From Bacteroidota bacterium (lineage in GTDB: Bacteria > Bacteroidota > Bacteroidia > Bacteroidales > JABHKC01): DNA of 46,465 nucleotides. Within the stretch, counting starts at the first letter, position 1, and every line of letters begins with the position of its first letter. The DNA is taken from NCBI GenBank assembly GCA_018692315.1, contig JABHKC010000044.1, forward strand, positions 1-46,465. Direction: 5' to 3'. The translations under genes were made by a program, and so were the position numbers. The notes below the pieces were generated by a model that was given only the letters and a program-made list of their open reading frames with translations, did not search any database and had not been told where the DNA came from. This document shows, piece by piece, positions 26,320 to 35,852 of this stretch.

Positions 26320-27594
26320 TTAGTTTACCTTAAAATCTAATGTATAGTCTCTCAAAAGACGAAATAAATCTTCATATCCTGATAAAGGAAGATCTTCCGA
26401 TTTGTCATTAATATTATGATATTCTTTATATTCACCAATTGAGTAAATAAAAAAACTTTTTACACCCGCATCATAGAAATAATAATGGTCGCTATTTGCC
26501 GCAGCACCTCTTGAAGAAACTTTTTTCAAATAATTGTTTTGCTCATTTATTTCAACAAACTTCTGATATTCGTTTTCGAAAACTTTACCATTCACAATTT
26601 TAATTCCTTTTGAGGCATCGCCCACCATATCTAAATTAATTAGTATTTTTATTTGCGATAAATCGAAAAATGGTGAATTTACATAATATTTCGAGCCTAA
26701 TATCCCTTCCTCTTCTCCCGAAAAAAACATAAATGCATATGAATAATGTGGATTTTCCGGCAAGCCTGAATAGTATTTAGCGAGATCCAAATTCATAGCA
26801 ACACCGCTTGCATTGTCATTTGCTCCTGGAAAATATGCACTTTTCCCCATCATCCCAAGATGATCGTAATGAGAAGAAAAAACTATAAAACTATCGGTTT
26901 TGCCTTTTACATAAGCAATTACATTTCTGGAAGTGTAATTTTCTATATACTTGTTTTTGATATTAACAGAAATGAATTTATTTTCGTGTCCTATTTTTCC
27001 TCGTTTTATTTGAATAAGTGGGAATTTTTTTTCTGTTTGAGATTTTCTATATACTAACTTTTTATCTGCAATTTCAATTATTCCCTTTGCATTCACTACA
27101 TTTGAATCCAATATTATTTCAATAAGTTCCAAAACATCTTTTCTATGAATTCCAACTGTATCTATCGCCAAAAAATAGTTCGACAAGTCGTTTGAAAGCA
27201 TATTAAATAAGGCATCTCTGTGATTTACTACTTTTTTATTAATCCATGCAATTGGGAATTTCCCTTTGCAAGAATTTGATTGTGAGCCTACTAAATAATC
27301 AACTCCCGGAACAAGCTCATTTTTATCAATTTTTACTGATATGGCAGACGGAAAAGTATTGATTGAAAAACTAAATTCCTGAAAATAATCATCGTCAAAT
27401 TTCTGCAATTTATTAGAAATAAGTTCATTTCTAATAAATTTTGCTGCTTTTTTATCTCCATTTTTTTCATATCCTCTTCCTCTGAAATTCTCAGAACAAA
27501 GCTCCGAAATTATTTGTCGAGCATATTCAATGTCTTGATTAAAAGCGGATAATGAAAATAAAATTAGAATTATTGGAAAAATATGTTTTTTCAT
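26320..27594 (-). CDS. Secreted M28-family zinc peptidase
   Basis: A 424-residue exported aminopeptidase-like enzyme. The signal peptide (HIFPIILILFSLSAFNQ) precedes a PA-like insertion domain and the M28 catalytic domain. Co-catalytic zinc ligands and neighbours are visible: His242 and Asp244 in SHYDHLG, bridging Asp260 in GANDNASG, Glu294/Glu295 in SGEEEG, Asp322 in NLDMVGD and His370 in SDHYYF. Family members remove N-terminal residues or cut peptides in the periplasm. rsmI begins 1 base after its stop. The specific substrate is unknown. Confidence 0.9.
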   Translation of the reverse strand: MKKHIFPIILILFSLSAFNQDIEYARQIISELCSENFRGRGYEKNGDKKAAKFIRNELISNKLQKFDDDYFQEFSFSINTFPSAISVKIDKNELVPGVDYLVGSQSNSCKGKFPIAWINKKVVNHRDALFNMLSNDLSNYFLAIDTVGIHRKDVLELIEIILDSNVVNAKGIIEIADKKLVYRKSQTEKKFPLIQIKRGKIGHENKFISVNIKNKYIENYTSRNVIAYVKGKTDSFIVFSSHYDHLGMMGKSAYFPGANDNASGVAMNLDLAKYYSGLPENPHYSYAFMFFSGEEEGILGSKYYVNSPFFDLSQIKILINLDMVGDASKGIKIVNGKVFENEYQKFVEINEQNNYLKKVSSRGAAANSDHYYFYDAGVKSFFIYSIGEYKEYHNINDKSEDLPLSGYEDLFRLLRDYTLDFKVN

Positions 27595-27658
27595 ATACTT
27601 GAGTTATATTTTAGGAAACCTCAGCTGATTGATCATTCGAATTTCAATAAGAAGACAT

Positions 27659-28762
27659 TTATAAAAATCGCCTATTTATAAATTCCGAGAGCTTCTTCAT
27701 AGCTTTTTCGTTTTCTGTATTGGCCTTACTTGTATTCAATATATCGAGTGCTTTTTCTTGATTTTCAGCCGTATTTATTAGGTTAATAGTATTATTATAT
27801 TCATCTACATCGCCATTAAACAGTCCATTAATCAACCAGATTTTATCGTTTAATCCAATTGCATTTTTTATATTGTCGATAGGTTTCGACTTCAATAAAG
27901 TTGAAACATCTTTGTTTGTTTGCTTTTGCGAAAGCCTTTCGTTCACAGAAATAATATCTTTGTTTAGCTGCTCACCAATAATTTGTTTTTCACTTTTTTC
28001 AATATTCTTTTCAGATTTCAGTAACTCTTGCTCATCTGTTTTTTGGCTCTCAAACAAAGAAGGTTGATTTTTCTCATATTTATAGGTTTTTTTTGATTTT
28101 TCAGAGATCCGTTTCGGAGTTTTTGCTTCCTTTTTTTGAATGTTTTTTTGATCAGAGCTTGGTTTTTCTTTCGCTACTGAATCTTCTATTTTGGTATCTT
28201 TTGCTTTTTCGATAATAGATTCTTTATTATCAGAAATCTTTTGCATTTCATCTGTTTTGTCTGGTTCCACAGTTTTCTCTGTTGCATATTTTTGGTCAGA
28301 ATCTGTTTCTTTAAATTCAATTAGCTTTGGTTCTATTGCAATTATATTTTCTGTCGGTTTTTCTACTTTTTCAACAGATTTAGTGATTTGTTTCTCTATC
28401 TTAGAATCTTCAATTGCGGTTTCATGCTTTTTTTGATCATCTATTTCGATTTTTGGTTTTGTTTTTTCCACTACTACAGTTTCAGAAACAATCTCCTTTT
28501 TGATGTTCAAATCGTCATGTTTTTCTGTTTTTTTATCAGTATCAATACTTCTGTTTGCCTCCTCCGGAAATGTTGGTACAGAAGATTTATTATTATTCAA
28601 TAACTTAAACATCAAAAGTTCTTCATACAATTCCCTGATTTTTTCGAGCGAAAGCTCAATATCAAGAATTGGAATTTCGGAATAATTAGTAAAATTTTGA
28701 ATTAACAGATTGATATTGTGGCTTTTTTCGATAATTTTTTTTACCTCTGAATTGTTACTCAT
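27659..28762 (-). CDS. Hypothetical charged protein with conserved C-terminal domain
   Basis: A 367-residue cytoplasmic protein of unknown function. Residues 10-70 form a helical region (LSLEKIRELYEELLMFKLL). Residues 75-285 are a highly charged, probably disordered Lys/Glu/Asp linker. The last ~70 residues (IGLNDKIWLINGLFNGDVDE, then YNNTINLINTAENQEKAL) form a helical domain that I recall as recurrent in bacteroidetal hypothetical proteins. The low-complexity middle should evolve fast while both ends are conserved. It is divergent from tdk. No partner is evident. Confidence 0.65.
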   Translation of the reverse strand: MSNNSEVKKIIEKSHNINLLIQNFTNYSEIPILDIELSLEKIRELYEELLMFKLLNNNKSSVPTFPEEANRSIDTDKKTEKHDDLNIKKEIVSETVVVEKTKPKIEIDDQKKHETAIEDSKIEKQITKSVEKVEKPTENIIAIEPKLIEFKETDSDQKYATEKTVEPDKTDEMQKISDNKESIIEKAKDTKIEDSVAKEKPSSDQKNIQKKEAKTPKRISEKSKKTYKYEKNQPSLFESQKTDEQELLKSEKNIEKSEKQIIGEQLNKDIISVNERLSQKQTNKDVSTLLKSKPIDNIKNAIGLNDKIWLINGLFNGDVDEYNNTINLINTAENQEKALDILNTSKANTENEKAMKKLSEFINRRFL

Positions 28763-28815
28763 TGCGTTTTATTTTTTTAAATAAATCATTTATATGCAAA
28801 TCAAATCATAATTTT

Positions 28816-28823
28816 TAATTTTG
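28816..28823 (+). promoter_or_regulatory. -7 box upstream of tdk
   Basis: TAATTTTG matches TANNTTTG and lies 52 bases before the tdk start. A -33 TTTG is not obvious. Confidence 0.45.
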
Positions 28824-28875
28824 TAAAAATAATTTAATGATTTTGAAAAATAAACGAAATTGAGAATAAATAATA

Positions 28876-29454
28876 ATGTTTCTTGAAAGCAATAATAAAA
28901 ACATACAACATAAAGGCTGGATTGAAGTAATTGCAGGTTCAATGTTTTCCGGTAAAACAGAGGAATTAATCCGTAGATTGAAGCGAGCAAAATTTGCAAA
29001 ACAACGTGTTGAAATATTTAAACCTGAAATAGATACAAGATATTCTAATGATGAAGTTGTATCGCATGACTCGAATGCAATTTTATCAACACCGGTAAAC
29101 TCATCTGGTAATATTCTGATGCTTGCCAACAATATAGACGTGGTTGGAATAGACGAAGCCCAATTTTTCGATAAAGCTCTTGTGGACGTTTGTAATAATA
29201 TAGCAAATCGAGGAATACGTGTAATTGTTGCAGGCTTAGATATGGATTTTCAGGGAAAACCTTTTGGCCCGATTCCAGAACTTTTTGCTGTTGCCGAATA
29301 TATTACAAAAGTTCATGCAATTTGCATGAGGTGCGGCGACCTCGCTCAATATTCGCATCGACTCAGCGATTCGGAAAAGTTGATTGTTCTGGGCGAAAAA
29401 AGTGAATATGAACCTTTGTGCAGAACGTGTTTTGGAAAATCTATTAAGAAATAA
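28876..29454 (+). CDS. tdk: Thymidine kinase (type II)
   Basis: The salvage enzyme that phosphorylates thymidine to dTMP with ATP. At 192 residues it has the usual length. Walker A is GSMFSGKT (21-28); the DEAQF segment (93-97) carries the catalytic Glu94; the zinc-binding lobe has Cys150, Cys153, Cys182 and Cys185. The lasso loop that holds thymidine lies between the two Cys pairs. A GT39-like membrane protein follows 29 bases later on the same strand and is probably co-transcribed. Confidence 0.95.
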   Translation: MFLESNNKNIQHKGWIEVIAGSMFSGKTEELIRRLKRAKFAKQRVEIFKPEIDTRYSNDEVVSHDSNAILSTPVNSSGNILMLANNIDVVGIDEAQFFDKALVDVCNNIANRGIRVIVAGLDMDFQGKPFGPIPELFAVAEYITKVHAICMRCGDLAQYSHRLSDSEKLIVLGEKSEYEPLCRTCFGKSIKK

Positions 29455-29483
29455 AATCAAATCTAATTCCAAAAGATTCATTA

Positions 29484-30926
29484 ATGACACATACAAAACA
29501 AAAATTAGCATTTCCGTTTTGGCTAATTACTCTTTCAGCTGTATTTGGACTTACTCTTACAGTTTTAATTCAAGATGTTATGTTTCAAGATGCAATGGCG
29601 TTTAGCTGTGTTTCTCATAATATGGGTATTGGTATTGGAACTTTTTGGTTTCCACAGTACAGTACATTAAATATTGATAATATCCCTTCTTTTCACGAAC
29701 AACTACCATTAGTTTTTGGGATACAATCAGTTTTTTACAGATTGTTAGGCGATAGTATGTATATCGAACGATTTTATACTTTTTTGATTATTCTTCTTCA
29801 CATAGTTTTTATTAGCAAACTTTGGAGAATAATATTTAAAAACAAGCCCGAATACAATGCACTTGCCTGGCTTCCTGTATTATTTTGGATTATTATTCCA
29901 GTATGTTTCTGGTCTTACCGGAATAATATGCTGGAAAATACTGTCAGTATTTTTGCATTAATTTCTATTCTGATAAGTTACAAACAAATACACATTCAAA
30001 AAAATAGAATAATACCTTGGTTGTTATCCGGTTTCTTCATTTTTTTAGCTTCCTTTAGTAAAGGTATCGCAGGCTTTTTCCCTATTGTTTTTCCATTTTT
30101 GTATTGGCTAATAACACGAAAAATTAGTTTCAAAAAAAGTATTTATCTAAGTCTGATTTTAATCTCAGTGCCACTTGTTATTTACCTCATATTTTTGATA
30201 AATCCTGATAGTAGGCAAAGTTTGACAATTTATTTTGTCGATAGGTTTTTGAAAAGGGTAAATACTATGCCCACAGCTGATTATAGGTTAGAAACTGCAT
30301 GGAGATTATTCACTGAAATGATACCTATATTAGTCTTTTGTGCTATTAGTTTATTTTTTGCAAAAAGGACAAAACTAAAATCGTATGTTTCAGAAAACTA
30401 TAAGAATTTTCTTTTATTTGTAGCTATTGGGCTTTCAGGCACATTGCCATTAATGCTAACTATGATACAAAAAGGCTGGTATATGGTTCCTGCATTCCCG
30501 TTTTTTGCAATCGGATTCGCCATCTTAATTACACCTGCTATCAATGCATATCTTCAAAATATTGATATTCTGAATATTAGATTTAAAGTGTTTAAAGCAT
30601 TCAGCATTTTACTTTTTATATCAGTAGTAATATTTATTACTTTGCAGATAGGAAAAATTAGTAGAAGCAACGAAGTTGTAACAGATGTGTATAAAATTGG
30701 TACAATTGTTCCAAAATTTTCAACAATTACTGTACCACCAGAAATGTACGATCAATACGATTTTAAACTTCAGGGTTATTTAGTCAGATATTTCAATATT
30801 AGCATTAGTCCTTACAAAGAATATGATTATTTCTTGAAAGAAAAAAAATCGAACTCATTAATCCCCGATAAATATGATGAAGAAATTAATTTGGATTTGA
30901 ATGTCTATGAACTATATAAAAAATAA
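29484..30926 (+). CDS. GT39-like membrane glycosyltransferase
   Basis: A 480-residue protein with about ten membrane helices in the layout of the dolichyl-phosphate-mannose / ArnT superfamily (GT-C fold). The first periplasmic loop carries an acidic pair context (QDVMFQDAMAFSCVS) where the catalytic Asp of GT-C enzymes usually sits, and a QLPLVFGIQSVFYRLLGDS segment typical of the family follows. A small periplasmic tail is at the C-terminus. Such enzymes move a sugar from a lipid carrier to protein or lipid on the outer face of the inner membrane. Donor and acceptor are unknown. Confidence 0.75.
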   Translation: MTHTKQKLAFPFWLITLSAVFGLTLTVLIQDVMFQDAMAFSCVSHNMGIGIGTFWFPQYSTLNIDNIPSFHEQLPLVFGIQSVFYRLLGDSMYIERFYTFLIILLHIVFISKLWRIIFKNKPEYNALAWLPVLFWIIIPVCFWSYRNNMLENTVSIFALISILISYKQIHIQKNRIIPWLLSGFFIFLASFSKGIAGFFPIVFPFLYWLITRKISFKKSIYLSLILISVPLVIYLIFLINPDSRQSLTIYFVDRFLKRVNTMPTADYRLETAWRLFTEMIPILVFCAISLFFAKRTKLKSYVSENYKNFLLFVAIGLSGTLPLMLTMIQKGWYMVPAFPFFAIGFAILITPAINAYLQNIDILNIRFKVFKAFSILLFISVVIFITLQIGKISRSNEVVTDVYKIGTIVPKFSTITVPPEMYDQYDFKLQGYLVRYFNISISPYKEYDYFLKEKKSNSLIPDKYDEEINLDLNVYELYKK

Positions 30927-30953
30927 GTCAATCAAAATGAGATAAATGGTTTA

Positions 30954-31110
30954 TGGAACTTCCAAAATTAGTAAAGGGAACTTCTAAAAATGCAAATTTC
31001 TTCGTTTTTTCAAAATTTCAAAATCCTCATTTACAATAGTAAACTGCGGTTTTGAAATTTCTTACGCCTTGAAATTTGCTATTTTAAGAAGTCCCCTAAA
31101 GTTGGAGGTC
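30954..31110. repeat. Hairpin (MITE-like) element, copy 1
   Basis: The core, 30976-31096, has terminal inverted repeats GGGAACTTCTAAAAATGC and, on the opposite strand, GGGGACTTCTTAAAATAG. The pairing continues inward through AAATTTCAAAA and ends at a short loop in catttacAATAGTAAAC near 31037. Almost the whole 121 bases can thus fold into one hairpin. Weaker pairing extends to 30954 and 31110. It codes for nothing and lies in the gap between convergent genes. A second copy is at 39017. Confidence 0.75.
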
Positions 31111-31170
31111 TAAGAAATTTACATTATTATATGTTACCATAAATATTTCAGACTTAATGCCATAAAAATT

Positions 31171-31995
31171 TTATTCAACAATATTTTTAATGACTCGTAA
31201 TTGATGGGTATATCGTTTTGTATCAACATTGTAAATCCCATGATGGTCGATATTATCAATTCTTACCTTGCCTGAAGCATGAATAATTTGCTTTGAATTG
31301 AGCAAAATCCCAACATGAATAATTTCTCCGGCTTCGTTGTCGAAAAAAACCAAATCGCCGGTATTAGCTTCGTTAATGAAGTCTATAACTGAGCCATGTA
31401 CAATTTGCTGGCTGGCATCTCTCGGCAGAAAAATATTGTTGATTTTTGCAACAAGCTGTACAAATCCTGAACAATCAATCCCAAATGGAGTTCTCCCACC
31501 CCACAAATAAGGTGCATTTAGGTAAAGTTTCGATGTTTCAATAAGAGAACTACGAATATTTTTGCCGTTTTGAAACAAAGGACTTTTTCGAAACTTAAAT
31601 TTTCTGCCATCAAACCGAAAAGACCTTTTCCCATTGAAATTTGGAATGCTGCTACCTGCAACGATTGTGTGCTCAATTTTTTCTTTATTATCAATAATAG
31701 GAATCATTGAGTTTGATATTATGCTCAAATTCTTATTTTGCATATAATTGAACGAATATGTAGATATATCTGAGTGCATTTTTGCATCTATCCAGCCAAT
31801 ATAATCATCGAAATATGTTTTTATCTGTAACCAATTATCTCTGGTTCCCAATACATGATAAGTTTCTCCAAAAAGCAACTGACTAATCATTTCACTTTTT
31901 TCAGATGGTTCCTTCCTGATTGGAATAATGCTAAGCTTTGAAATTCCAATTTTCATCTGCTTTTTCTTTATAGACTTTTTTTTTCGACTTTTCAT
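31171..31995 (-). CDS. SH3-NlpC/P60 peptidoglycan hydrolase
   Basis: A 274-residue protein related to gamma-D-glutamyl-L-diamino acid endopeptidases such as YkfC. Bacterial SH3-like domains occupy roughly 15-130 (TYHVLGTRDNWLQIKTYFDD and the YIGWIDAKM end). The NlpC/P60 domain has catalytic Cys175 in GIDCSGF, His227 in IIHVGI and a polar His239 in IIHASG, with the YLWGG segment before the Cys. The basic N-terminus has no signal peptide, so it may act on imported muropeptides in the cytoplasm. It lies 54 bases after hutU on the same strand. Confidence 0.9.
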   Translation of the reverse strand: MKSRKKKSIKKKQMKIGISKLSIIPIRKEPSEKSEMISQLLFGETYHVLGTRDNWLQIKTYFDDYIGWIDAKMHSDISTYSFNYMQNKNLSIISNSMIPIIDNKEKIEHTIVAGSSIPNFNGKRSFRFDGRKFKFRKSPLFQNGKNIRSSLIETSKLYLNAPYLWGGRTPFGIDCSGFVQLVAKINNIFLPRDASQQIVHGSVIDFINEANTGDLVFFDNEAGEIIHVGILLNSKQIIHASGKVRIDNIDHHGIYNVDTKRYTHQLRVIKNIVE

Positions 31996-32049
31996 GTATC
32001 TTAATATATGGAAAATAAACTAAAAAATTATTTCAACACGAGAAAATAG

Positions 32050-34050
32050 TTATTGCAAAATACTGTCATCAACAATATTAGGTAAAGTTACTTTAAGTAA
32101 TGGATTAAATTCCATTGCGCGTTTTATCGCAAAAATGGCTTCTTTATTTCTTGCCCAGCTTCTTCGGGCAATTCCATTGTTTACATCCCAATGAAGCATT
32201 GATTCAATGTTTGTTTGTGCATTTTCTGAACCATCAAGAAAAAATCCAAATCCTCCATTTATCACTTCGCCCCAACCTACTCCACCTCCATTGTGGATAG
32301 AAACCCATGTGGCACCTCTAAACGAATCGCCAATAACATTTTGAATTGCCATATCTGCTGTAAACTGCGAACCATCGTAAATGTTTGAAGTTTCACGATA
32401 AGGCGAATCAGTCCCTGAAACATCGTGATGATCGCGTCCAAGAACTATTGGTGCAGATATTGTCCCATTTTTAATGGCTTCATTAAAGGCTAAAGCAATT
32501 TTTGTTCTGCCTTCGCAATCGGCATATAAAATACGAGCTTGCGAACCCACAACCAACTGATTTTTTCCGGCTTCTTTTATCCAAAGAATATTATCTTTAA
32601 GCTGCCCAACAATTTCTTTCGGAGCTGTCTCAGCTATTTCTTCAAGAATCTTAGAAGCAATCTCATCCGTTTTTTTCAAATCTTCCGGATCCGACGAAGT
32701 ACAAACCCACCTAAAAGGTCCAAATCCATAATCGAAAAATAATGGTCCCATAATATCCTGAACATATGAGGGATATTTAAACTCCTCAGATTCGCCAAAT
32801 ACATCAGCACCAGCCCTTCCAGCTTCCAGCAAAAAAGCATTTCCATAATCCCAAAAATACATTCCTTTGCCAGTCAGTTTATTTATTGCTTCAACATGAC
32901 TACGCAGAGACTCTTGAACCTTTACTTTAAATAATTCAGGATTATTTGCCATCATTTCATTTGATTCTTCAAAAGATAGTCCTGCAGGATAGTACCCTCC
33001 AGCCCATGGATTATGGAGCGAAGTCTGATCAGAACCAAGCTCAATACTTATATTCGCCTCTGATAATTTGTCCCATAAATCGACTATATTTCCTTGATAG
33101 GCAAGGGAAACAGCTTCTTTATTTTGTTTTGCAATTTTTGTTCTTGATATAAGTTGGTCAAGGTCTTGATAAACTTCATCTACCCACTTTTGTGAATGTC
33201 TAAGATGGACTACTTTTGGATTAATTTCTGCAACTAAGCATATTGCTCCGGAAATTACAGTAGCTTTTGGCTGGGCTCCGGACATTCCGCCAAGGCCCGA
33301 TGTTACAAAAATCTTACCTCCCAAATCTGTTTCTCCTTCACGCAAAATCTTCCTTCCGGCATTTAATACTGTAATTGTAGTTCCATGAACAATTCCCTGT
33401 GGACCAATATACATAAATGAACCTGCTGTCATTTGCCCGTATTGCGAAACTCCAAGTGCATTAAATCGCTCCCAATCGTCTTGTTTCGAATAATTTGGAA
33501 TTACCATTCCGTTTGTAACAACAACTCTTGGGGCATTTTTATGCGATGGAAACAATCCTTGAGGATGACCAGAGAATAGTACGAGAGTTTGCTCTTCTGT
33601 CATTTCTGCTAAATATTTCATCGTGAGCAAGTATTGAGCCCAATTCTGAAAAACAGCACCATTTCCACCGTAGGTAATCAATTCGTGAGGATGTTGAGCA
33701 ACAGCGTAATCTAAATTATTGCTAATCATCAGCATAATGGCTGCTGCTTGCTTAGATTTGTGCGGAAAATCATTTATTGATCTGGCAGTGATTTTATAAT
33801 CGGGACGAAATCTATACATATAAATTCTGCCATATTTTTTCAATTCATCAGCAAATTCAACCGCTAATTCAGAATGAAATTTTTTATCGAAATATCTTAA
33901 AGCATTTTTTATTGCCAGCTTTTTTTCTTTATGCAATAAAATATCCTTACGTTTTGGAGCATGATTTATGTTCGTTTCATAGGATTTTTGATTAGGTAAT
34001 TCATCTGGAATTCCCTGTAATATAGCCTTTTGGAAATCTTCAATTTTCAT
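32050..34050 (-). CDS. hutU: Urocanate hydratase
   Basis: The second enzyme of histidine degradation, converting urocanate to 4-imidazolone-5-propionate with a tightly bound NAD+. At 666 residues it is the longer form usual in Bacteroidetes, with extra N-terminal sequence. Conserved blocks include TYGGNGAVFQNWAQYLLTM, FSGHPQGLFPSHKNAPR, GQMTAGSFMYIGPQGIVHGT, the NAD-binding TSGLGGMSGAQPKA, GRDHHDVSGTDSPYRETSN and SIHNGGGVGWGEVINGGFGF. No other hut genes (hutH, hutI, ftcD) are nearby in this window. Confidence 0.95.
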   Translation of the reverse strand: MKIEDFQKAILQGIPDELPNQKSYETNINHAPKRKDILLHKEKKLAIKNALRYFDKKFHSELAVEFADELKKYGRIYMYRFRPDYKITARSINDFPHKSKQAAAIMLMISNNLDYAVAQHPHELITYGGNGAVFQNWAQYLLTMKYLAEMTEEQTLVLFSGHPQGLFPSHKNAPRVVVTNGMVIPNYSKQDDWERFNALGVSQYGQMTAGSFMYIGPQGIVHGTTITVLNAGRKILREGETDLGGKIFVTSGLGGMSGAQPKATVISGAICLVAEINPKVVHLRHSQKWVDEVYQDLDQLISRTKIAKQNKEAVSLAYQGNIVDLWDKLSEANISIELGSDQTSLHNPWAGGYYPAGLSFEESNEMMANNPELFKVKVQESLRSHVEAINKLTGKGMYFWDYGNAFLLEAGRAGADVFGESEEFKYPSYVQDIMGPLFFDYGFGPFRWVCTSSDPEDLKKTDEIASKILEEIAETAPKEIVGQLKDNILWIKEAGKNQLVVGSQARILYADCEGRTKIALAFNEAIKNGTISAPIVLGRDHHDVSGTDSPYRETSNIYDGSQFTADMAIQNVIGDSFRGATWVSIHNGGGVGWGEVINGGFGFFLDGSENAQTNIESMLHWDVNNGIARRSWARNKEAIFAIKRAMEFNPLLKVTLPNIVDDSILQ

Positions 34051-34146
34051 TTTACTACATTAATAATTGTTAAAATTTTGTGTGTAAATGTAGATAAAAT
34101 TTATAAAGTATAAAGTTAATTGATAAATTTTGAAAAAGTTAATGTA

Positions 34147-34168
34147 AAGTGCTCAATTGCAAGCACTT
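34147..34168 (-). terminator. Small hairpin between the MBL gene and hutU
   Basis: AAGTGCT and AGCACTT pair around an 8-base loop, 21 bases past the MBL gene stop on the minus strand. The T-run after it is short, so it is a weak terminator or processing signal. Confidence 0.45.
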
Positions 34169-34188
34169 CCCATTTAAATACAGATGAA

Positions 34189-34950
34189 TTACAGTTCTAC
34201 AATTAAACCATCGTAGGCGGGAAAAATATTTGTAGGGAGCTCATTTTCAATATTTTTGTGCAAACCCATCTGATGACTTAAATGGGTAATGTAAGCTTTT
34301 TCAGGTTTTAAGATGTTGAAAAGTTCAAGAGCTTCATCTAAAGTAAAATGTGAAATGTGCTTTTTTCTACGCAAAGCATTAAGAACAACTACTTTTGAGC
34401 CTTTTATTTTTTCAATTTCTGTATTGGAGATATAATTTGCATCGGTAATATATGTAAAATCCTTAATTCTATAGCCAAAAATAGGCAGAAAATAATGCTG
34501 TAACCTGATAGGAAGAAACTCCAAACTGCCAACTTTAAACTTTTGGTTCGAGATTTCGTGAACACAAATCTCAGGAACTCCTGGATATTTATCTTCTTCA
34601 AAAACGTATGAAAATTCTTTTTTTAGTGCATTATGAACCCTTTCTTCAGCATAAATGTCAATGATTTTATTGTTGAAAAAATTGAACGCACGAATATCGT
34701 CTAAACCAGCAATATGATCTTTGTGTTCGTGGGTAAAAATTATTGCATCGATATCCTGAACATTTTCTCTTAGCATTTGCTGTCTGAAATCCGGTCCGGA
34801 ATCAATTACAATCGTCTGACCATCCTCTTCTATCATAATTGAAGTACGCAAACGTTTGTCATTCATAGAGTTCGACTGACAAACTTTACATTTACACGCA
34901 ATTACGGGTACGCCTTGTGATGTTCCTGTTCCTAAAAAAGTAATTTTCAA
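34189..34950 (-). CDS. PhnP-like metallo-beta-lactamase-fold hydrolase
   Basis: A 253-residue phosphodiesterase-like member of the metallo-beta-lactamase superfamily. It starts MKITFLGTGTSQGVPVIACK and contains the CxCxxC structural zinc motif (Cys19, Cys21, Cys24) typical of PhnP relatives. The metal site THEHKDHIAG gives His74, His76, Asp78 and His79, with later ligands near YITDANY and ITHLSHQMGLH. PhnP cleaves cyclic ribose phosphates in phosphonate breakdown, but no phn genes are present, so a general cyclic-phosphodiesterase role is more likely. It is divergent from dapF. Confidence 0.88.
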   Translation of the reverse strand: MKITFLGTGTSQGVPVIACKCKVCQSNSMNDKRLRTSIMIEEDGQTIVIDSGPDFRQQMLRENVQDIDAIIFTHEHKDHIAGLDDIRAFNFFNNKIIDIYAEERVHNALKKEFSYVFEEDKYPGVPEICVHEISNQKFKVGSLEFLPIRLQHYFLPIFGYRIKDFTYITDANYISNTEIEKIKGSKVVVLNALRRKKHISHFTLDEALELFNILKPEKAYITHLSHQMGLHKNIENELPTNIFPAYDGLIVEL

Positions 34951-35046
34951 ATGTTTATATTTTTCATGAAAATCTTTAAAATAAAGAATTTGATATTGAT
35001 TTTCAAAATCATTTATTAAAAAATATATTGCATCAAGTATTATTAA

Positions 35047-35054
35047 TATTTTTG
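35047..35054 (+). promoter_or_regulatory. -7 box of dapF
   Basis: TATTTTTG matches TANNTTTG. It would place the transcript start near 35061, downstream of an ATG at 35028 and upstream of the one at 35073, which supports the latter as the dapF start. Confidence 0.5.
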
Positions 35055-35072
35055 TATATTAATTTTAAAATT

Positions 35073-35852
35073 ATGGATATAAAATTTTATAAATATCATG
35101 GTACCGGCAACGATTTTATACTCGTTGATAATAGAAAGAATTCTTATTCACTGAATTCGAACCAAATAAAAAGACTTTGTGATAGAAATTTTGGAATTGG
35201 CGCAGATGGTCTGATACTGTTAAGAAATGATAAAGATTACGATTTTTTTATGGAATATTACAATTCTGATGGTCATGAATCGTCGATGTGTGGAAATGGC
35301 GGGAGATGTATTGTGCAATTTGCAAAAGATTTGAAAATAATTTCAAAAGAAGCAGAATTTGGGGCAATTGATGGAATTCATACAGCATTTATTATGGACA
35401 ATGGTTTTGTGAATTTGAAAATGATAGATGTAAAGAACATTGAAATTGGGGATAATTTTTATTATTTAGATACTGGTTCTCCGCATTATGTAGCATTCAG
35501 AGACAATATAAAATCTATAAATGTTTTGAATGTGGCAAGAGAGATTAGATATAATAGTAGATTTAATGATGAAGGAACAAATGTAAATTTTGTTGAGATA
35601 ATAAAGGATACAATTTTTGTAAGAACCTATGAAAGAGGAGTAGAAAACGAAACCTTATCGTGTGGTACAGGAGCAGTTGCTTCAGCAATTTGTGTTCAGA
35701 TAAAAATGAATGTTGATTCTAATAAATTGGAAATTAATACATTAGGCGGTCTTTTAAAAGTTGAGTTTAAGAAAAATCCCAACAATGAATTTAATAATAT
35801 TTGGCTTTCAGGTGAAGCCAAATTTGTATTTAAAGGAAATATTAGAGTTTGA
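35073..35852 (+). CDS. dapF: Diaminopimelate epimerase
   Basis: Converts LL- to meso-diaminopimelate for lysine and peptidoglycan synthesis. With the start at 35073 it has 259 residues and opens MDIKFYKYHGTGNDFILVDN, the family start. The catalytic cysteines are Cys73 in SSMCGNGGRC and Cys197 in ETLSCGTGA. An in-frame ATG 15 codons upstream adds a hydrophobic stretch not seen in the family and lies before the predicted promoter. It is a single gene. Confidence 0.95.
   Translation: MDIKFYKYHGTGNDFILVDNRKNSYSLNSNQIKRLCDRNFGIGADGLILLRNDKDYDFFMEYYNSDGHESSMCGNGGRCIVQFAKDLKIISKEAEFGAIDGIHTAFIMDNGFVNLKMIDVKNIEIGDNFYYLDTGSPHYVAFRDNIKSINVLNVAREIRYNSRFNDEGTNVNFVEIIKDTIFVRTYERGVENETLSCGTGAVASAICVQIKMNVDSNKLEINTLGGLLKVEFKKNPNNEFNNIWLSGEAKFVFKGNIRV

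Noticed and set aside
35028-35072. Earlier ATG for dapF
   Set aside because: It lies upstream of the predicted -7 box and adds residues absent from the family; ATG 35073 gives the standard start.
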